In this document: one piece after another, positions 53,846 to 63,580 of the stretch
Layout: the number at the start of each line of letters is the position of its first letter
How positions within the stretch are numbered: position 1 is the stretch's first letter
Assembly (NCBI RefSeq): GCF_030817015.1
Contig: NZ_JAUSYS010000001.1
Coordinates: 3,286,001-3,350,000 of the forward strand
Length of the DNA: 64,000 nucleotides
Direction of reading: 5' to 3'
Origin: Arthrobacter sp. V1I7
GTDB lineage: Bacteria; Actinomycetota; Actinomycetes; Actinomycetales; Micrococcaceae
Position numbers and translations under genes: made by a program
Notes under the pieces: generated by a model
The model's input: the letters and a program-made list of their open reading frames with translations, nothing else
Told to the model about the DNA's origin: nothing
Database searches by the model: none

Positions 53846-55117
53846 ATGAACGCGCTCAAGAAGCTCTTTGGCGGAAACACCCGCCAATTCGGCATGATCT
53901 TCGCCCTGGTTGCGCTGATCGTCTTCTTCCAGATTTTCACAGAGGGCCGCACGCTCACCCCCGGCAACGTCATCAACCTCTTCAACGGCAACTCCTACAT
54001 CCTGATCCTCGCGATCGGCATGGTCCTGGTGATCATCGCCGGCCACATCGATCTGTCGGTGGGTTCGGTCGCCGCCTTCGTGGGCGTCACCGTGGCGCTC
54101 ATCATGCGCGACTGGGACACCCCCTGGTACCTGGCCGTCCTGCTGGGGCTGCTGCTCGGAGCCGTGATCGGGGCCTGGCAGGGGTTCTGGACCGCCTACG
54201 TCGGCATCCCGGCGTTCATCGTGACACTGGCCGGCATGCTCCTCTTCCGCGGCTTCAACCAGTTCGTCGGCAAGTCCAACACCATCCCGGTCCCCGCGGA
54301 CTTCCAGTACCTCGGTTCCGGTTACCTGCCGGAGGTCGGCCCCAACACCGGCTTCAACAACCTCACCCTGCTGCTGGGCCTGCTCGCCGTCGCCTTCGTG
54401 GTCTTCAGCGAGATCCGCTCCCGCCGCACCGCCAAGGCCCTCGGCGCCGAGGTGCCCGAAGCCTGGGTCTCCATCACCAAGCTGGTCCTGATCTGCGGCG
54501 CCATCCTGTACGCGACGTACCTGTTCGCCACCGGCCGGCCGGGCACGTCGTTCCCCATCCCGGGACTCATCCTCGCGGTCCTGGTGATCGTCTACGGCTT
54601 CGTCTCCTCGAAGACCATCATCGGCCGTCACGTCTACGCGGTCGGCGGTAACCGGCACGCTGCGGAGCTCTCCGGCGTCCAGTCCAAGAAGGTCAACTTC
54701 CTGGTCATGATGAACATGTCGATCCTGGCCGGCCTCGCCGGCATGATCTTCGTGGGCCGCTCCACCGCCTCCGGCCCGTTCGACGGCGTCGGCTGGGAAC
54801 TGGACGCCATCGCGGCTGTGTTCATCGGCGGCGCCGCCGTGACCGGCGGCGTGGGCACCGTGATCGGCTCGATCGTCGGCGGCCTGGTGATGGCCGTGCT
54901 GAACAACGGCCTGCAGCTCCTCGGCGTCGGCGCCGACCTGACCCAGATCATCAAGGGCCTCGTGCTACTGATCGCCGTCGCGTTCGACGTCTACAACAAG
55001 AGCCAGGGCAAGAAGTCGATCATCGGCATGATGATGAAGAACTTCAACCGCAGCAGCACCGAGCTCCAGCCCGACGAAACCACCTCCACCAAAGAGGTCA
55101 TCTCGAAGGGTGCCTGA
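53846..55117 (+). CDS. mmsB: Multiple-monosaccharide ABC transporter permease (MmsB/XylH-like)
   Basis: A 423-residue membrane permease with about ten helices. The AI-2/ribose-type permease signature AIGMVLVIIAGHIDLSVGSV is near residue 60, and the C-terminal coupling loop lies in VYAVGGNRHAAELSGV. Length is the larger GguB/XylH form. The spacing to the binding protein gene is 62 bases. It is induced together with mmsA through the ROK operator. Confidence 0.93.
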   Translation: MNALKKLFGGNTRQFGMIFALVALIVFFQIFTEGRTLTPGNVINLFNGNSYILILAIGMVLVIIAGHIDLSVGSVAAFVGVTVALIMRDWDTPWYLAVLLGLLLGAVIGAWQGFWTAYVGIPAFIVTLAGMLLFRGFNQFVGKSNTIPVPADFQYLGSGYLPEVGPNTGFNNLTLLLGLLAVAFVVFSEIRSRRTAKALGAEVPEAWVSITKLVLICGAILYATYLFATGRPGTSFPIPGLILAVLVIVYGFVSSKTIIGRHVYAVGGNRHAAELSGVQSKKVNFLVMMNMSILAGLAGMIFVGRSTASGPFDGVGWELDAIAAVFIGGAAVTGGVGTVIGSIVGGLVMAVLNNGLQLLGVGADLTQIIKGLVLLIAVAFDVYNKSQGKKSIIGMMMKNFNRSSTELQPDETTSTKEVISKGA

Positions 55118-55179
55118 GCGGCTCCTGGTCCGAGATCCCCTGATTCTCCGCACACCATCTATAGAAAGCGAACCAAGCA

Positions 55180-56277
55180 ATGCAACTGATTGGTAAAGCA
55201 GGAAAGGCAGCAGCAATCGCTGCTATTGCGGCACTGGCGCTGACAGCCTGCGGCCGTTCCGAAACAGCGACCGGCGGTTCCACCGCCGGCGGCGAGGCGT
55301 TCCCGAAAGACTCCTCGATCGGCGTCGCGCTCCCCCAGAAGACCTCGGAAAACTGGGTCCTGGCGGAGAAGCTGTTCAACGACGGCCTCAACGGTGCCGG
55401 TTTCAAGGCAGACGTGCAGTTCGCCAATGGCGGCGTTTCGGAGCAGCAGAACCAGATCAGCGCCATGGTCACCAAGGGTGCCAAGGTCATCATCGTCGGT
55501 GCTATCGACGGTGCGCAGCTGGGCACCCAGCTCAAGCAGGCCAAGGACTCCGGCGCCACGATCATCGCGTATGACCGCCTGCTCCTGAACACCGAGAACG
55601 TGGACTACTACGTGGCGTACGACAACTTCAAGGTCGGCGTCCTCCAGGGCGAGGCCCTGCTCGAGGGCATGCAGGCGAAGAAGGCGGCCGGTCCGTACAA
55701 CATCGAGCTGTTCGCCGGTTCCCCGGATGACGCCAACGCGAAGGTCTTCTTCGACGGCGCCATGAGCGTCCTGAAGCCGAAGATCGACGACGGCACCCTC
55801 AAGGTGCTGTCCGGCCAGAACTCGTTCGAGCAGGCTGTCACCCAGGGCTGGAAGGCTGAGAACGCCCAGCGTCGGGCCGACACGCTCCTGAGCGGCACCT
55901 ACGGCAGCGCCTCGCTGGACGGCGTGCTGTCCCCGAACGACACGCTGGCCCGCGCGGTACTGACCTCGGTCAAGGCCGCCGGCAAGCCGCTTCCGGTCAT
56001 CACGGGCCAGGACTCCGAGGTTGAGTCCGTCAAGTCCATCCTCGCCGGCGAGCAGTACTCCACCATCAACAAGGACACCCGCAAGCTCGTTGAGCACGCG
56101 ATCACCATGGTCAAGGACATCCAGGCAGGCAAGACGCCCGAGATCAACGATGACAGGTCCTACAACAACACGGTCAAGGTTGTTCCGGCATACCTGCTGG
56201 AGCCGGTCATCGTAACGAGCGAAAACGTCAAGACGGCCTACGCCGACGATCCGGTACTCGGCCCGCTGACGAAGTAG
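55180..56277 (+). CDS. chvE: Monosaccharide-binding lipoprotein (ChvE-like)
   Basis: A 365-residue sugar-binding lipoprotein. The signal peptide ends LTACGRS (Cys24). The type I binding fold starts SIGVALPQKTSENWVL, and the ligand pocket segments include IIAYDRLLLNTENVDYYVAYD and the hinge ITGQDSEVESVKSI. ChvE/XylF proteins bind several aldoses such as xylose, glucose or galactose. It is unusual only in being last in its operon, after ATPase and permease. A strong terminator follows. Confidence 0.92.
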   Translation: MQLIGKAGKAAAIAAIAALALTACGRSETATGGSTAGGEAFPKDSSIGVALPQKTSENWVLAEKLFNDGLNGAGFKADVQFANGGVSEQQNQISAMVTKGAKVIIVGAIDGAQLGTQLKQAKDSGATIIAYDRLLLNTENVDYYVAYDNFKVGVLQGEALLEGMQAKKAAGPYNIELFAGSPDDANAKVFFDGAMSVLKPKIDDGTLKVLSGQNSFEQAVTQGWKAENAQRRADTLLSGTYGSASLDGVLSPNDTLARAVLTSVKAAGKPLPVITGQDSEVESVKSILAGEQYSTINKDTRKLVEHAITMVKDIQAGKTPEINDDRSYNNTVKVVPAYLLEPVIVTSENVKTAYADDPVLGPLTK

Positions 56278-56331
56278 TTCCGGCTTTAGGCGCCCCTGCT
56301 CGTAGGGCGCTGAGCCTCAGGCAACACCAGG

Positions 56332-56368
56332 GCCCCGGCTCCCCCGCAAGGGAGGGCCGGGGCTTTTT
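56332..56368 (+). terminator. Terminator after chvE
   Basis: GCCCCGGCTCCC pairs with GGGAGGGCCGGGGC around a CCGCAA loop and is followed by TTTTT. This is a strong rho-independent terminator 55 bases past the stop. A smaller hairpin (GCGCCC...GGGCGC) precedes it. Confidence 0.92.
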
Positions 56369-56510
56369 GCGTGCCCCAGCCGGACCCTGCGGGCGTCTTC
56401 CGGACGCCTTCACAGCCCATCCATAGCTTGGCTGTGATCTCCGCACAGCAGCCCGTACCACTGTGGGAGCAGCCGCCGGCGATCCGAGCCGGCCTGATCC
56501 TAGGAGTCCC

Positions 56511-57956
56511 GTGAGCGTCCTTGCCCGGAGTGTAGGCAACGCCTTCAGAAACAAGGTTCGGACCGCGGCGGTGGTGGCCGTGCTGGCCGTAGCCATCGGC
56601 CTCGCCCTTGCCATGCTCGTCGCCAACCAGGCCGTCGCGGCGAAGGTCGCCGAGCTCAATGCCTCGGTCGGCACGGTGCTCACCGTCAACCCGGCCGGCG
56701 GCCAGGGCTTCGAGGGCGGCGGCGAGCCGCTCACCGCGGAGCAGGCCGCGACGGCGGCCGCGGTACCGAACGTTAGCGCCGTCATTGGCACCAAGGCGCT
56801 CCGCCTGCGGAACGCCGACGCCGCCGCCCAGAGTGCCCAGACGGGCCAGGGCGGTCCCGGTGGCGGCGGTCCTGGCGGGCAGTCGGCCACCACCGTGACC
56901 ACGAGCCTCACGGCCGCCGTCGACGCCGGCACGCTCGGCTCCCGCAATGAGGCATCCAGCGGGAGCACCGGCACCGCGACGACGCAGGCAGCGCCCGCGT
57001 TCTCGCTGCCCGTCACGGCCACTGGCATCGGCGCCGCAGTCGATGCGACCGGCAAGGCCCTGCAGCTGAGCGGCGGCACCGGCCTCGGCGACTACAACGC
57101 AGCTTCCACCGGGGCTTTGCTGGGAACCACGCTGGCCGAGAAAAACGGCTTGGCGGTGGGCTCCACCTTCACCATCAAGGACCAGACCTTCACCGTGGCC
57201 GGCCTGTTCGACGCGGGCACCGCCTTCGGCAACAACTCCCTCTATCTCACGCTCCCGACGGCCCAGAGCCTAGCGGAACTGCCCGGGGAACTGTCCACGA
57301 TGATCGTCACCGTGAACAGCATGGAAAACGTCGACGCCGCGAAGACCGCCCTGGAGGACGCGCTGGGCACCGACGCCGCCGACGTCAGCCAGGGCCAGCG
57401 CAACCTGGAGACCGCCGTGAGCTCGCTCGGCAGCGTCAAGAACATCTCGTTCACCGCCTTCGTCGCGGCCCTGGCGACCGCCGGGCTGATCATCCTGCTG
57501 ATCATGGTCATGCTGGTCCGCGAACGCCGGCGGGAAATCGGCGTGCTGAAGGCCATCGGCGCCCCCAACCGCACGATCGGGCTGCAATTCGTGCTGGAGG
57601 CGCTGGTCCTCGTGGCGCTGGGCAGCGTGCTCGGTGCCGCCGTCGCGTCCCTGGCCAGCGGCGGCATCGCCTCGGCGCTGATCAGTTCCAACAGCACCAC
57701 CGCGGCAACCGGCGCGGCCGGCCAACGCGGACTCCCCGGCCTCCCCGGCGGCATTGCCGGCAGTGCGGGCCTTCCCGGCGGCGGACCGTTCGGCGGCGGA
57801 GCGTCGCAGCTGCTGACGTCGGTGACGGCGAGCGCCTCCCCCGGCGTGATCGGCGCCGGCCTCGCCGCGGTGTTCGGCGTCGCCATCATCGGCGCCCTGG
57901 TTCCCGCCCTGCTGACCGCCCGCATCCGTCCCATCGAAGTCCTCCGAGGAGAGTAG
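56511..57956 (+). CDS. MacB/FtsX-like ABC transporter permease
   Basis: A 481-residue permease with four transmembrane helices: one at the N-terminus (VVAVLAVAIGLALAMLV) and three at the C-terminus (FVAALATAGLIILLIMVML onward). A large extracytoplasmic domain separates them, as in MacB/LolC-type mechanotransmission proteins. Two Gly/Pro-rich stretches, GQGGPGGGGPGGQ and GQRGLPGLPGGIAGSAG, look like collagen-like linkers. GTG at 56511 has an AGGAG site five bases away. The ATPase gene starts two bases after the stop. Confidence 0.88.
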   Translation: MSVLARSVGNAFRNKVRTAAVVAVLAVAIGLALAMLVANQAVAAKVAELNASVGTVLTVNPAGGQGFEGGGEPLTAEQAATAAAVPNVSAVIGTKALRLRNADAAAQSAQTGQGGPGGGGPGGQSATTVTTSLTAAVDAGTLGSRNEASSGSTGTATTQAAPAFSLPVTATGIGAAVDATGKALQLSGGTGLGDYNAASTGALLGTTLAEKNGLAVGSTFTIKDQTFTVAGLFDAGTAFGNNSLYLTLPTAQSLAELPGELSTMIVTVNSMENVDAAKTALEDALGTDAADVSQGQRNLETAVSSLGSVKNISFTAFVAALATAGLIILLIMVMLVRERRREIGVLKAIGAPNRTIGLQFVLEALVLVALGSVLGAAVASLASGGIASALISSNSTTAATGAAGQRGLPGLPGGIAGSAGLPGGGPFGGGASQLLTSVTASASPGVIGAGLAAVFGVAIIGALVPALLTARIRPIEVLRGE

Positions 57957-57958
57957 CC

Positions 57959-58666
<708 letters not shown>

Positions 58667-58701
58667 GCGGGTCTCCCCCACCAGGGTGAGAGGATGGCAC
58701 C

Positions 58702-59772
58702 ATGACTGCCCTCATCGCGAAGCCCTGGCTGTCCGGCCAGCCGGACCAGGACCCCCGAACAGCCACTGGCGCCAGATTGCGCTGGGGCGTCATCGCCACC
58801 GGCGGCATCGCCGCGGCGGTCACCCGGGACCTGGAGCTCCTGCCGGACGCAGGGCTCTACGCCGTGAGTTCACGCACCCAGGCGGCAGCGGATGCGTTCG
58901 CCGCCGATTACGGCTTTGCCCGGGCCTACGGGGACGACGGCGGGCAGACCGGCTACGAGCGGCTGCTCGCCGATGATGCTGTTGATATCGTCTACGTGGC
59001 GACGCCGCACGCCCATCACCACGAGATCGCCCTGGCGGCCCTGAACGCCGGCAAGCACGTGCTATGCGAGAAGGCCCTGACCGTGAACGCACGCGAGGCG
59101 GGTGAGCTGGTGGCCCTGGCCCGGGCCAAGGGGCTGTTCCTGATGGAGGCCATGTGGAGCCGCTTCCTGCCCAGCATGCAGCGGGCCTTCGAGATCGCCG
59201 CCTCGGGCGAAATCGGCGAGATCAAATGGGTGGGGGCCGATCTCGGCTTCCCCGCGCCGTATTCACCCACCTCCCGGCTGTGGGCTCCCCGGGACGGCGG
59301 CGGTGCCCTGCTGGACATCACGGTCTATCCGCTGCTGTGGGCGCTCGGCACGCTGGGGTTCCCGCAGACCGTCAGTGCCACCGGCTGGGTCAACGACGAC
59401 GGTGTGGACGCCCAGAATGCCCTCACGCTCGGCTACCACCATGGCGCGCAGGCGCAGCTGACCTCCTCATTGCTGGCGCACGGACCCCGCACCGCCACCG
59501 TGGCCGGCAGCGCCGGATTCCTGCAGGCGATCGGCTCGATCAACAACCCCAAGGAGCTCCATGTCCGGGTCGGCTTCGACGACGTGCGCAGCGAACGGTT
59601 CGACGTCGTCGGGAGGGGCTACAGCTATGAGCTCCGCGAAGTGACCCGCTGCATCCAACACGGTCTGACGGAGAGCCCGGTCATGCCGCTGGAGGACTCG
59701 CTGAACACGATGCGGCTCTTCGACGGGGTGCGCGCGCAGCTCGGCGTCAGCTACGCGAACGACGCCCGCTGA
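58702..59772 (+). CDS. Gfo/Idh/MocA family oxidoreductase
   Basis: A 356-residue NAD(P)-dependent sugar or polyol dehydrogenase. The nucleotide fold starts WGVIATGGIAAAVTRDLEL, the EKP-like catalytic motif is CEKALTVNAREAG (Lys in EKA), and the substrate domain has the segment DITVYPLLWALGTLGFP. The N-terminus carries an extra about 25 residues before the Rossmann fold. Its substrate is unknown; it stands alone between an exporter pair and a repeat protein gene. Confidence 0.9.
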   Translation: MTALIAKPWLSGQPDQDPRTATGARLRWGVIATGGIAAAVTRDLELLPDAGLYAVSSRTQAAADAFAADYGFARAYGDDGGQTGYERLLADDAVDIVYVATPHAHHHEIALAALNAGKHVLCEKALTVNAREAGELVALARAKGLFLMEAMWSRFLPSMQRAFEIAASGEIGEIKWVGADLGFPAPYSPTSRLWAPRDGGGALLDITVYPLLWALGTLGFPQTVSATGWVNDDGVDAQNALTLGYHHGAQAQLTSSLLAHGPRTATVAGSAGFLQAIGSINNPKELHVRVGFDDVRSERFDVVGRGYSYELREVTRCIQHGLTESPVMPLEDSLNTMRLFDGVRAQLGVSYANDAR

Positions 59773-59901
59773 CAGCGCCATTCGCTGGCGTGAATCCGGC
59801 GTTTTACGTCGGGAATCCGGGGCTGTTTTCCACGCACTCTGGACTGACCCGGGCGGCCGGACTTACCCTGTAGGCAATCGTCGGGCTCTCGGGGAAATGG
59901 G

Positions 59902-61833
59902 GTGTGTGCAGTGGACCCAGCATCGGCCCTGTTGCGCGCACGCCGCCCAATCCGGCGGGTGATTCTGGCCGGCGTCGCCGGAGTCGCCTGGCTGGCGCTT
60001 TCTGCGACAGCTGCCAACGCCGACGACGCCGCCACTTCAGTCGGGATGACCGGCACCGGGACGTCGGTCTCGATGGCTCTTGCGGTCCCGTCCGACATCC
60101 TCGGGATGTTGGAGGCAGGGTACCTTGCGGCCGACACGCCAGGGACCCCGGCTCCGCTTCCAGCGCCGGCCCTGCAGCCCGTTCAGGTGCCGGCGGTACC
60201 TGCGGATGCCGCGGCCGTTTCAGTTCCGGGCCCCGCAGCATCTGTTCCGGATGTCGGGCATGCAGTGACCCCGGTGCACCCCGCGCCGAGCGCAGCCCTG
60301 GTGCCCCCTGCGTCGGTCCCTCCCCCGCCCGACCCGGGACCGTCAGACCAGCCGTCGGCAATCCCGGCGCCGGCTCCGTCACGGTCCGCAGCCGCCCCCA
60401 AGGCCTCGGTAGCGCCGGCCGTTCCGGACCCGGGCGTACCGGCCAAGCGTCCCGAATCTCCGGCTCCGGCCCCGACTGCGTCTACCGTGCCGGTTGCCGA
60501 TCCGGCCGAGGACCCGGCCAAGCCTACGCCCGCTGACCCGGTCTCTGATCCGGCCAAGCCCGCGCCCGGTGATCCGGCGAAGCCCGCGCCCGTTGCGGAC
60601 CCGGCCAAGCCTGTTCCTGGGCCGGCCAAGCCTGCGCCCGAACCTGACCCGGCCAAGCCTGACCGGGATTCGGATTCTGACCCCGCCAAGCCAGCGCCCG
60701 AACCTGACTCATCAAAGCCTGCTCCTGGGCCGGCCCCGGACTCTGACCCGACCAAGCCAGCGCCTGACCGGGATTCGGATACTGACCCCGCCAAGCCCGC
60801 GCCCGAACCTACCGAACCTGCGGCTGACCCGGACGCTGACTCGGATTCTGAACCGGCCCGCGACTCCGACTGGGCCAAGCCCGCGCCTGACCGGGATTCG
60901 GATACTGATCCGGCCAAGCCCGCGCCCGACCGGGATTCGGATACTGATCCGGCCAAGCCCGCGCCCGACCGGGATTCGGATACTGATCCGGCCAAGCCAG
61001 CGCCTGGTCCTACCAAGCCTGCGACTGACCCGGATTCTGAGCCGGTCCCGGACTCTGACCCGACCAAGCCCGCGCCTGCGCCACGGCCTGGCTCGGACTC
61101 CGACTCGGACGCGGTCCCTGACTCCGACACTGACCCGATCAAGCCCGCGCCCGATCCAGCCAAGCCCACCCCCGATCCGAGCCACCCGGCCACACCAGCC
61201 CCGGGGGGTAAGCCGCCAGTTGCGGACCCAACGGATCCAGGCCCGGCCAACCCCGTTCCCGGCGCCCCTGTGGCGGACCCCGCACTGCCGGATTCCGTGG
61301 TCCCCGGACCTTCGGAGCCACTGACGCCCGTTGCGGACGCCGTCGCCGTGGCCGAGCCTGCACCTGCGTTGCCTGCCGCAGACGACACCCGGGCCAATTG
61401 CGATGCCCAGGCACAAGCCGGGCCCCCTCCGCCGGAAGTGATGACGGCCAGCGCCGAGCCCGCCCGTGCCATCCGGATCGCCTCCGTCCCGCCGCGAGTC
61501 TCCGATACTGCCCCTGCTCCTCAGCCTCCTTCCGGTGCACCGGCAGCACCCGCTACGGCTCCTCCCGCCGCCCCCGCTGACCCGGGCCCCTCCGGCGAGC
61601 GCGGACCCAGCCCGTGGCCCGGCGGCCCTGGACTACCCGCACCTGACGCCCTTCCTGCTGGCCCCGGTTCCGGCTCGGGCAACGCCCACACGTCCAACGG
61701 TCCTGCCGGCGCTGCTGCCTGGTTGCCGAACCTGTACTTGTTCATCCCCACGGCCAATGCCGACCCAATTCGAGGTCCGCTGCAAAACGAGCACTCAGCA
61801 GTCGCAGCTGACCCCGGTTCATCTCCTGACTAG
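59902..61833 (+). CDS. Exported Pro/Asp/Lys/Ala repeat protein of unknown function
   Basis: A 643-residue low-complexity protein. The N-terminus is a signal peptide (VILAGVAGVAWLALSATAANA) followed by a short ordered stretch. From about residue 195 to 440 it consists of units such as DPAKPAPDRDSDT, Asp/Ser-rich and Pro/Lys-rich, with three near-identical copies in a row near residue 330-365. The C-terminal about 35 residues (AWLPNLYLFIPTANADP) are hydrophobic but contain no LPxTG. It is probably an extended wall-spanning or secreted stalk. The GTG at 59902 or one at 59911 starts it. A second frame and the antisense frame are also open because of the repeats. Confidence 0.75.
   Translation: MCAVDPASALLRARRPIRRVILAGVAGVAWLALSATAANADDAATSVGMTGTGTSVSMALAVPSDILGMLEAGYLAADTPGTPAPLPAPALQPVQVPAVPADAAAVSVPGPAASVPDVGHAVTPVHPAPSAALVPPASVPPPPDPGPSDQPSAIPAPAPSRSAAAPKASVAPAVPDPGVPAKRPESPAPAPTASTVPVADPAEDPAKPTPADPVSDPAKPAPGDPAKPAPVADPAKPVPGPAKPAPEPDPAKPDRDSDSDPAKPAPEPDSSKPAPGPAPDSDPTKPAPDRDSDTDPAKPAPEPTEPAADPDADSDSEPARDSDWAKPAPDRDSDTDPAKPAPDRDSDTDPAKPAPDRDSDTDPAKPAPGPTKPATDPDSEPVPDSDPTKPAPAPRPGSDSDSDAVPDSDTDPIKPAPDPAKPTPDPSHPATPAPGGKPPVADPTDPGPANPVPGAPVADPALPDSVVPGPSEPLTPVADAVAVAEPAPALPAADDTRANCDAQAQAGPPPPEVMTASAEPARAIRIASVPPRVSDTAPAPQPPSGAPAAPATAPPAAPADPGPSGERGPSPWPGGPGLPAPDALPAGPGSGSGNAHTSNGPAGAAAWLPNLYLFIPTANADPIRGPLQNEHSAVAADPGSSPD
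60600..61000. repeat. Imperfect tandem repeats coding (D/P)AKPAP-type units
   Basis: The unit GATCCGGCCAAGCCCGCGCC, followed by GACCGGGATTCGGATACT, is repeated almost unchanged near 60890-61000 and more loosely on both sides. The repeats encode the Pro/Lys/Asp stalk of the surrounding gene. Boundaries are approximate. Confidence 0.7.
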
Positions 61834-61914
61834 TTAGCCGTCTCTGCCCTCCACAGAGCACGGCCAATCGGGCTGCCATGAGGCGCCCGCCACCAGTCAT
61901 TCAGGAGATTCCCA

Positions 61915-62133
61915 ATGGACGCCCTCGTCCCCGCCCGGACTTCCGGCACCCCTTTTTCCACCGTCCCACGTTTTGGCGCCCCTCGTTCGGCCAGAGCCCC
62001 CGTCTCGCGGCGACCGGCGTCAGTTCCGCAGCGGCTCAGGCCGGCGGCCGTCCAGAAGCCCCGATGGTCCTGCACCGCCCGTCAGCTGGCGCGCCGAAAA
62101 CCGTCCCGCCGGCAGGGCGAACATCCGCCCTAG
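61915..62133 (+). CDS. Possible small basic protein with strong ribosome site
   Basis: A 72-codon frame follows a good AGGAGA site six bases before ATG. The product is Arg/Pro-rich (PRFGAPRSARAPVSRRPASV) with one cysteine and resembles no family known to me. The 61834-62341 interval holds nothing else convincing; other frames here (61878 plus, 62075 minus) overlap it and lack ribosome sites. Composition is ordinary for GC-rich noncoding DNA, so the call rests only on the ribosome site. Confidence 0.3.
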   Translation: MDALVPARTSGTPFSTVPRFGAPRSARAPVSRRPASVPQRLRPAAVQKPRWSCTARQLARRKPSRRQGEHPP

Positions 62134-62341
62134 TAAGCCAACCATCCCGTTGTGGTCCCGTGACCGCCGGAGCGAGGGTCGTTGGGTCCGCTGGGGGACT
62201 CAACGGCATTCAAAGACTCCGGCGGAGTACCCGCCCCGCACCGTGGCCGCATCACACGGCCACGGTGTGAGTGCGGCGCAAACCAGTCCCCGTACTATTC
62301 TTTAGGGGCGCCACCGGGGCGCATAGGGAAAGGACGGGATC

Positions 62342-63580
62342 GTGGACAGTTCGCCCAACAGCGTCGCCGTTGATCTCGTGAGCGGCCGCTACCGGCTGGG
62401 CGAAGTCATCGGCCGGGGCGGCATGGCCTCCGTCCATACCGCCAAGGACCTGAACCTGGGCCGGGATGTGGCGCTCAAGCTCTTTGCCCCACAGTCGGCC
62501 GACCCTGACGAACTCAGGCGGCAGGAGGCCGAGATCGAACTCTTGGCGACCCTGAACCACCCGAACCTGGTAACGCTCTTCGACGCCGGGATCGACGGGC
62601 GGATTCCCGACGAGCCCCGGCCCTTCCTGACCATGGAGTTGGTGGACGGCCAGGACCTCCGGACCCGGATCCTGCGGAGTCCCCTCTCCCTGAACGAACT
62701 GGCCGTCGTCGGTGCCGGTGTGGCAGACGCGCTGGCTTATGTCCACGCGCTTGGCATCATCCACCGGGACATCAAGCCGGCCAACATCCTGCTGGTGCCG
62801 GGACGTCCCGGTGAACCGCTGCGGCCAAAGCTTACGGACTTCGGGATCGCCCGGATAATAGACGGCACCCGGCTCACGGCGACAGGCACCATGGTGGGCA
62901 CCGCCGCCTATCTGAGCCCGGAACAGGCCCGGGGCGCGGATCTCGGACCCGCGAGCGACATCTACTCGCTCGGCCTCGTGATGCTCGAATGCCTCAAAGG
63001 CGAGGTCGAATTCCCGGGCAGCGCGGTTGAATCGGCCGTCGCACGACTACACCGGGCCCCGTCCGTCCCGGACACTGTCCCTGCTGACTGGGCACAACTG
63101 TTCCGGGCCATGACCGCCCTGGATCCGAGGGACCGTCCGGCAGCCGCCGATCTGGAAAGCGCTCTACGCCAGGCCCTCATCTCGCCCCAGTCGCTGCCCG
63201 GCCTGCTGGCCGAGGAACGTACCCGGGTACTGCCGGCTCCGCCCGCCCGACCTCCGCGGCTGCCGCTGCCGCCTGAGTACAAGGCCGGAACGCGCCCCCT
63301 TCCCCGACTGGACCCGGATGCCCCGTCGCAACCCACCGGCACAGTTAATTCCGCAACGGAAACAGCCTCCCTCGCAATCCGGACGGTAGCCCGCTTCCGG
63401 CACTCGGGCAGGCGCACTCGGATCGCGCTACTCATGGCGGTGCTTGCATTGCTGGCGGTGGCCGCGTCCGCGGTTCCCGCGCTCACGGCGCCGGAGGCAC
63501 CCGCCGTCGTCCCCTATCCGTCCGTGACCGGCAGCCTGGGCGAACACCTGGTGGAGCTGCAGAAAAGTGTGCAGCCATGA
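62342..63580 (+). CDS. Transmembrane serine/threonine protein kinase
   Basis: A 412-residue Hanks-type kinase. The glycine loop GEVIGRGGMASVHTAKD, the catalytic Lys in DVALKLF, the HRDIKPANILL catalytic loop, DFGIARI and GTMVGTAAYLSPEQ activation region are all present. After a Pro-rich linker (PPARPPRLPLPP) a transmembrane helix lies near residue 358 (IALLMAVLALLAVAASAV), with a short extracellular tail and no PASTA domain. The GTG start has a GGAAAGGA site. Its stop overlaps the lipoprotein ATG (ATGA), so the two act together. Confidence 0.92.
   Translation: MDSSPNSVAVDLVSGRYRLGEVIGRGGMASVHTAKDLNLGRDVALKLFAPQSADPDELRRQEAEIELLATLNHPNLVTLFDAGIDGRIPDEPRPFLTMELVDGQDLRTRILRSPLSLNELAVVGAGVADALAYVHALGIIHRDIKPANILLVPGRPGEPLRPKLTDFGIARIIDGTRLTATGTMVGTAAYLSPEQARGADLGPASDIYSLGLVMLECLKGEVEFPGSAVESAVARLHRAPSVPDTVPADWAQLFRAMTALDPRDRPAAADLESALRQALISPQSLPGLLAEERTRVLPAPPARPPRLPLPPEYKAGTRPLPRLDPDAPSQPTGTVNSATETASLAIRTVARFRHSGRRTRIALLMAVLALLAVAASAVPALTAPEAPAVVPYPSVTGSLGEHLVELQKSVQP

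Noticed and set aside
52180..53991. 603-codon minus-strand frame opposite mmsA, and a 568-codon one at 31298-33004
   Set aside because: Both are antisense shadows of well-identified genes and share their codon periodicity rather than having their own.
60183..61472. Gly/Ser-rich antisense frame and two alternate sense frames over the repeat protein
   Set aside because: Repetitive DNA with period divisible by three keeps several frames open. The chosen frame alone has a signal peptide and a sensible start.
61878..62270. 130-codon frame overlapping the small ORF at 61915
   Set aside because: No ribosome site; low-complexity Arg/Pro composition; conflicts with the frame that has an AGGAGA site.
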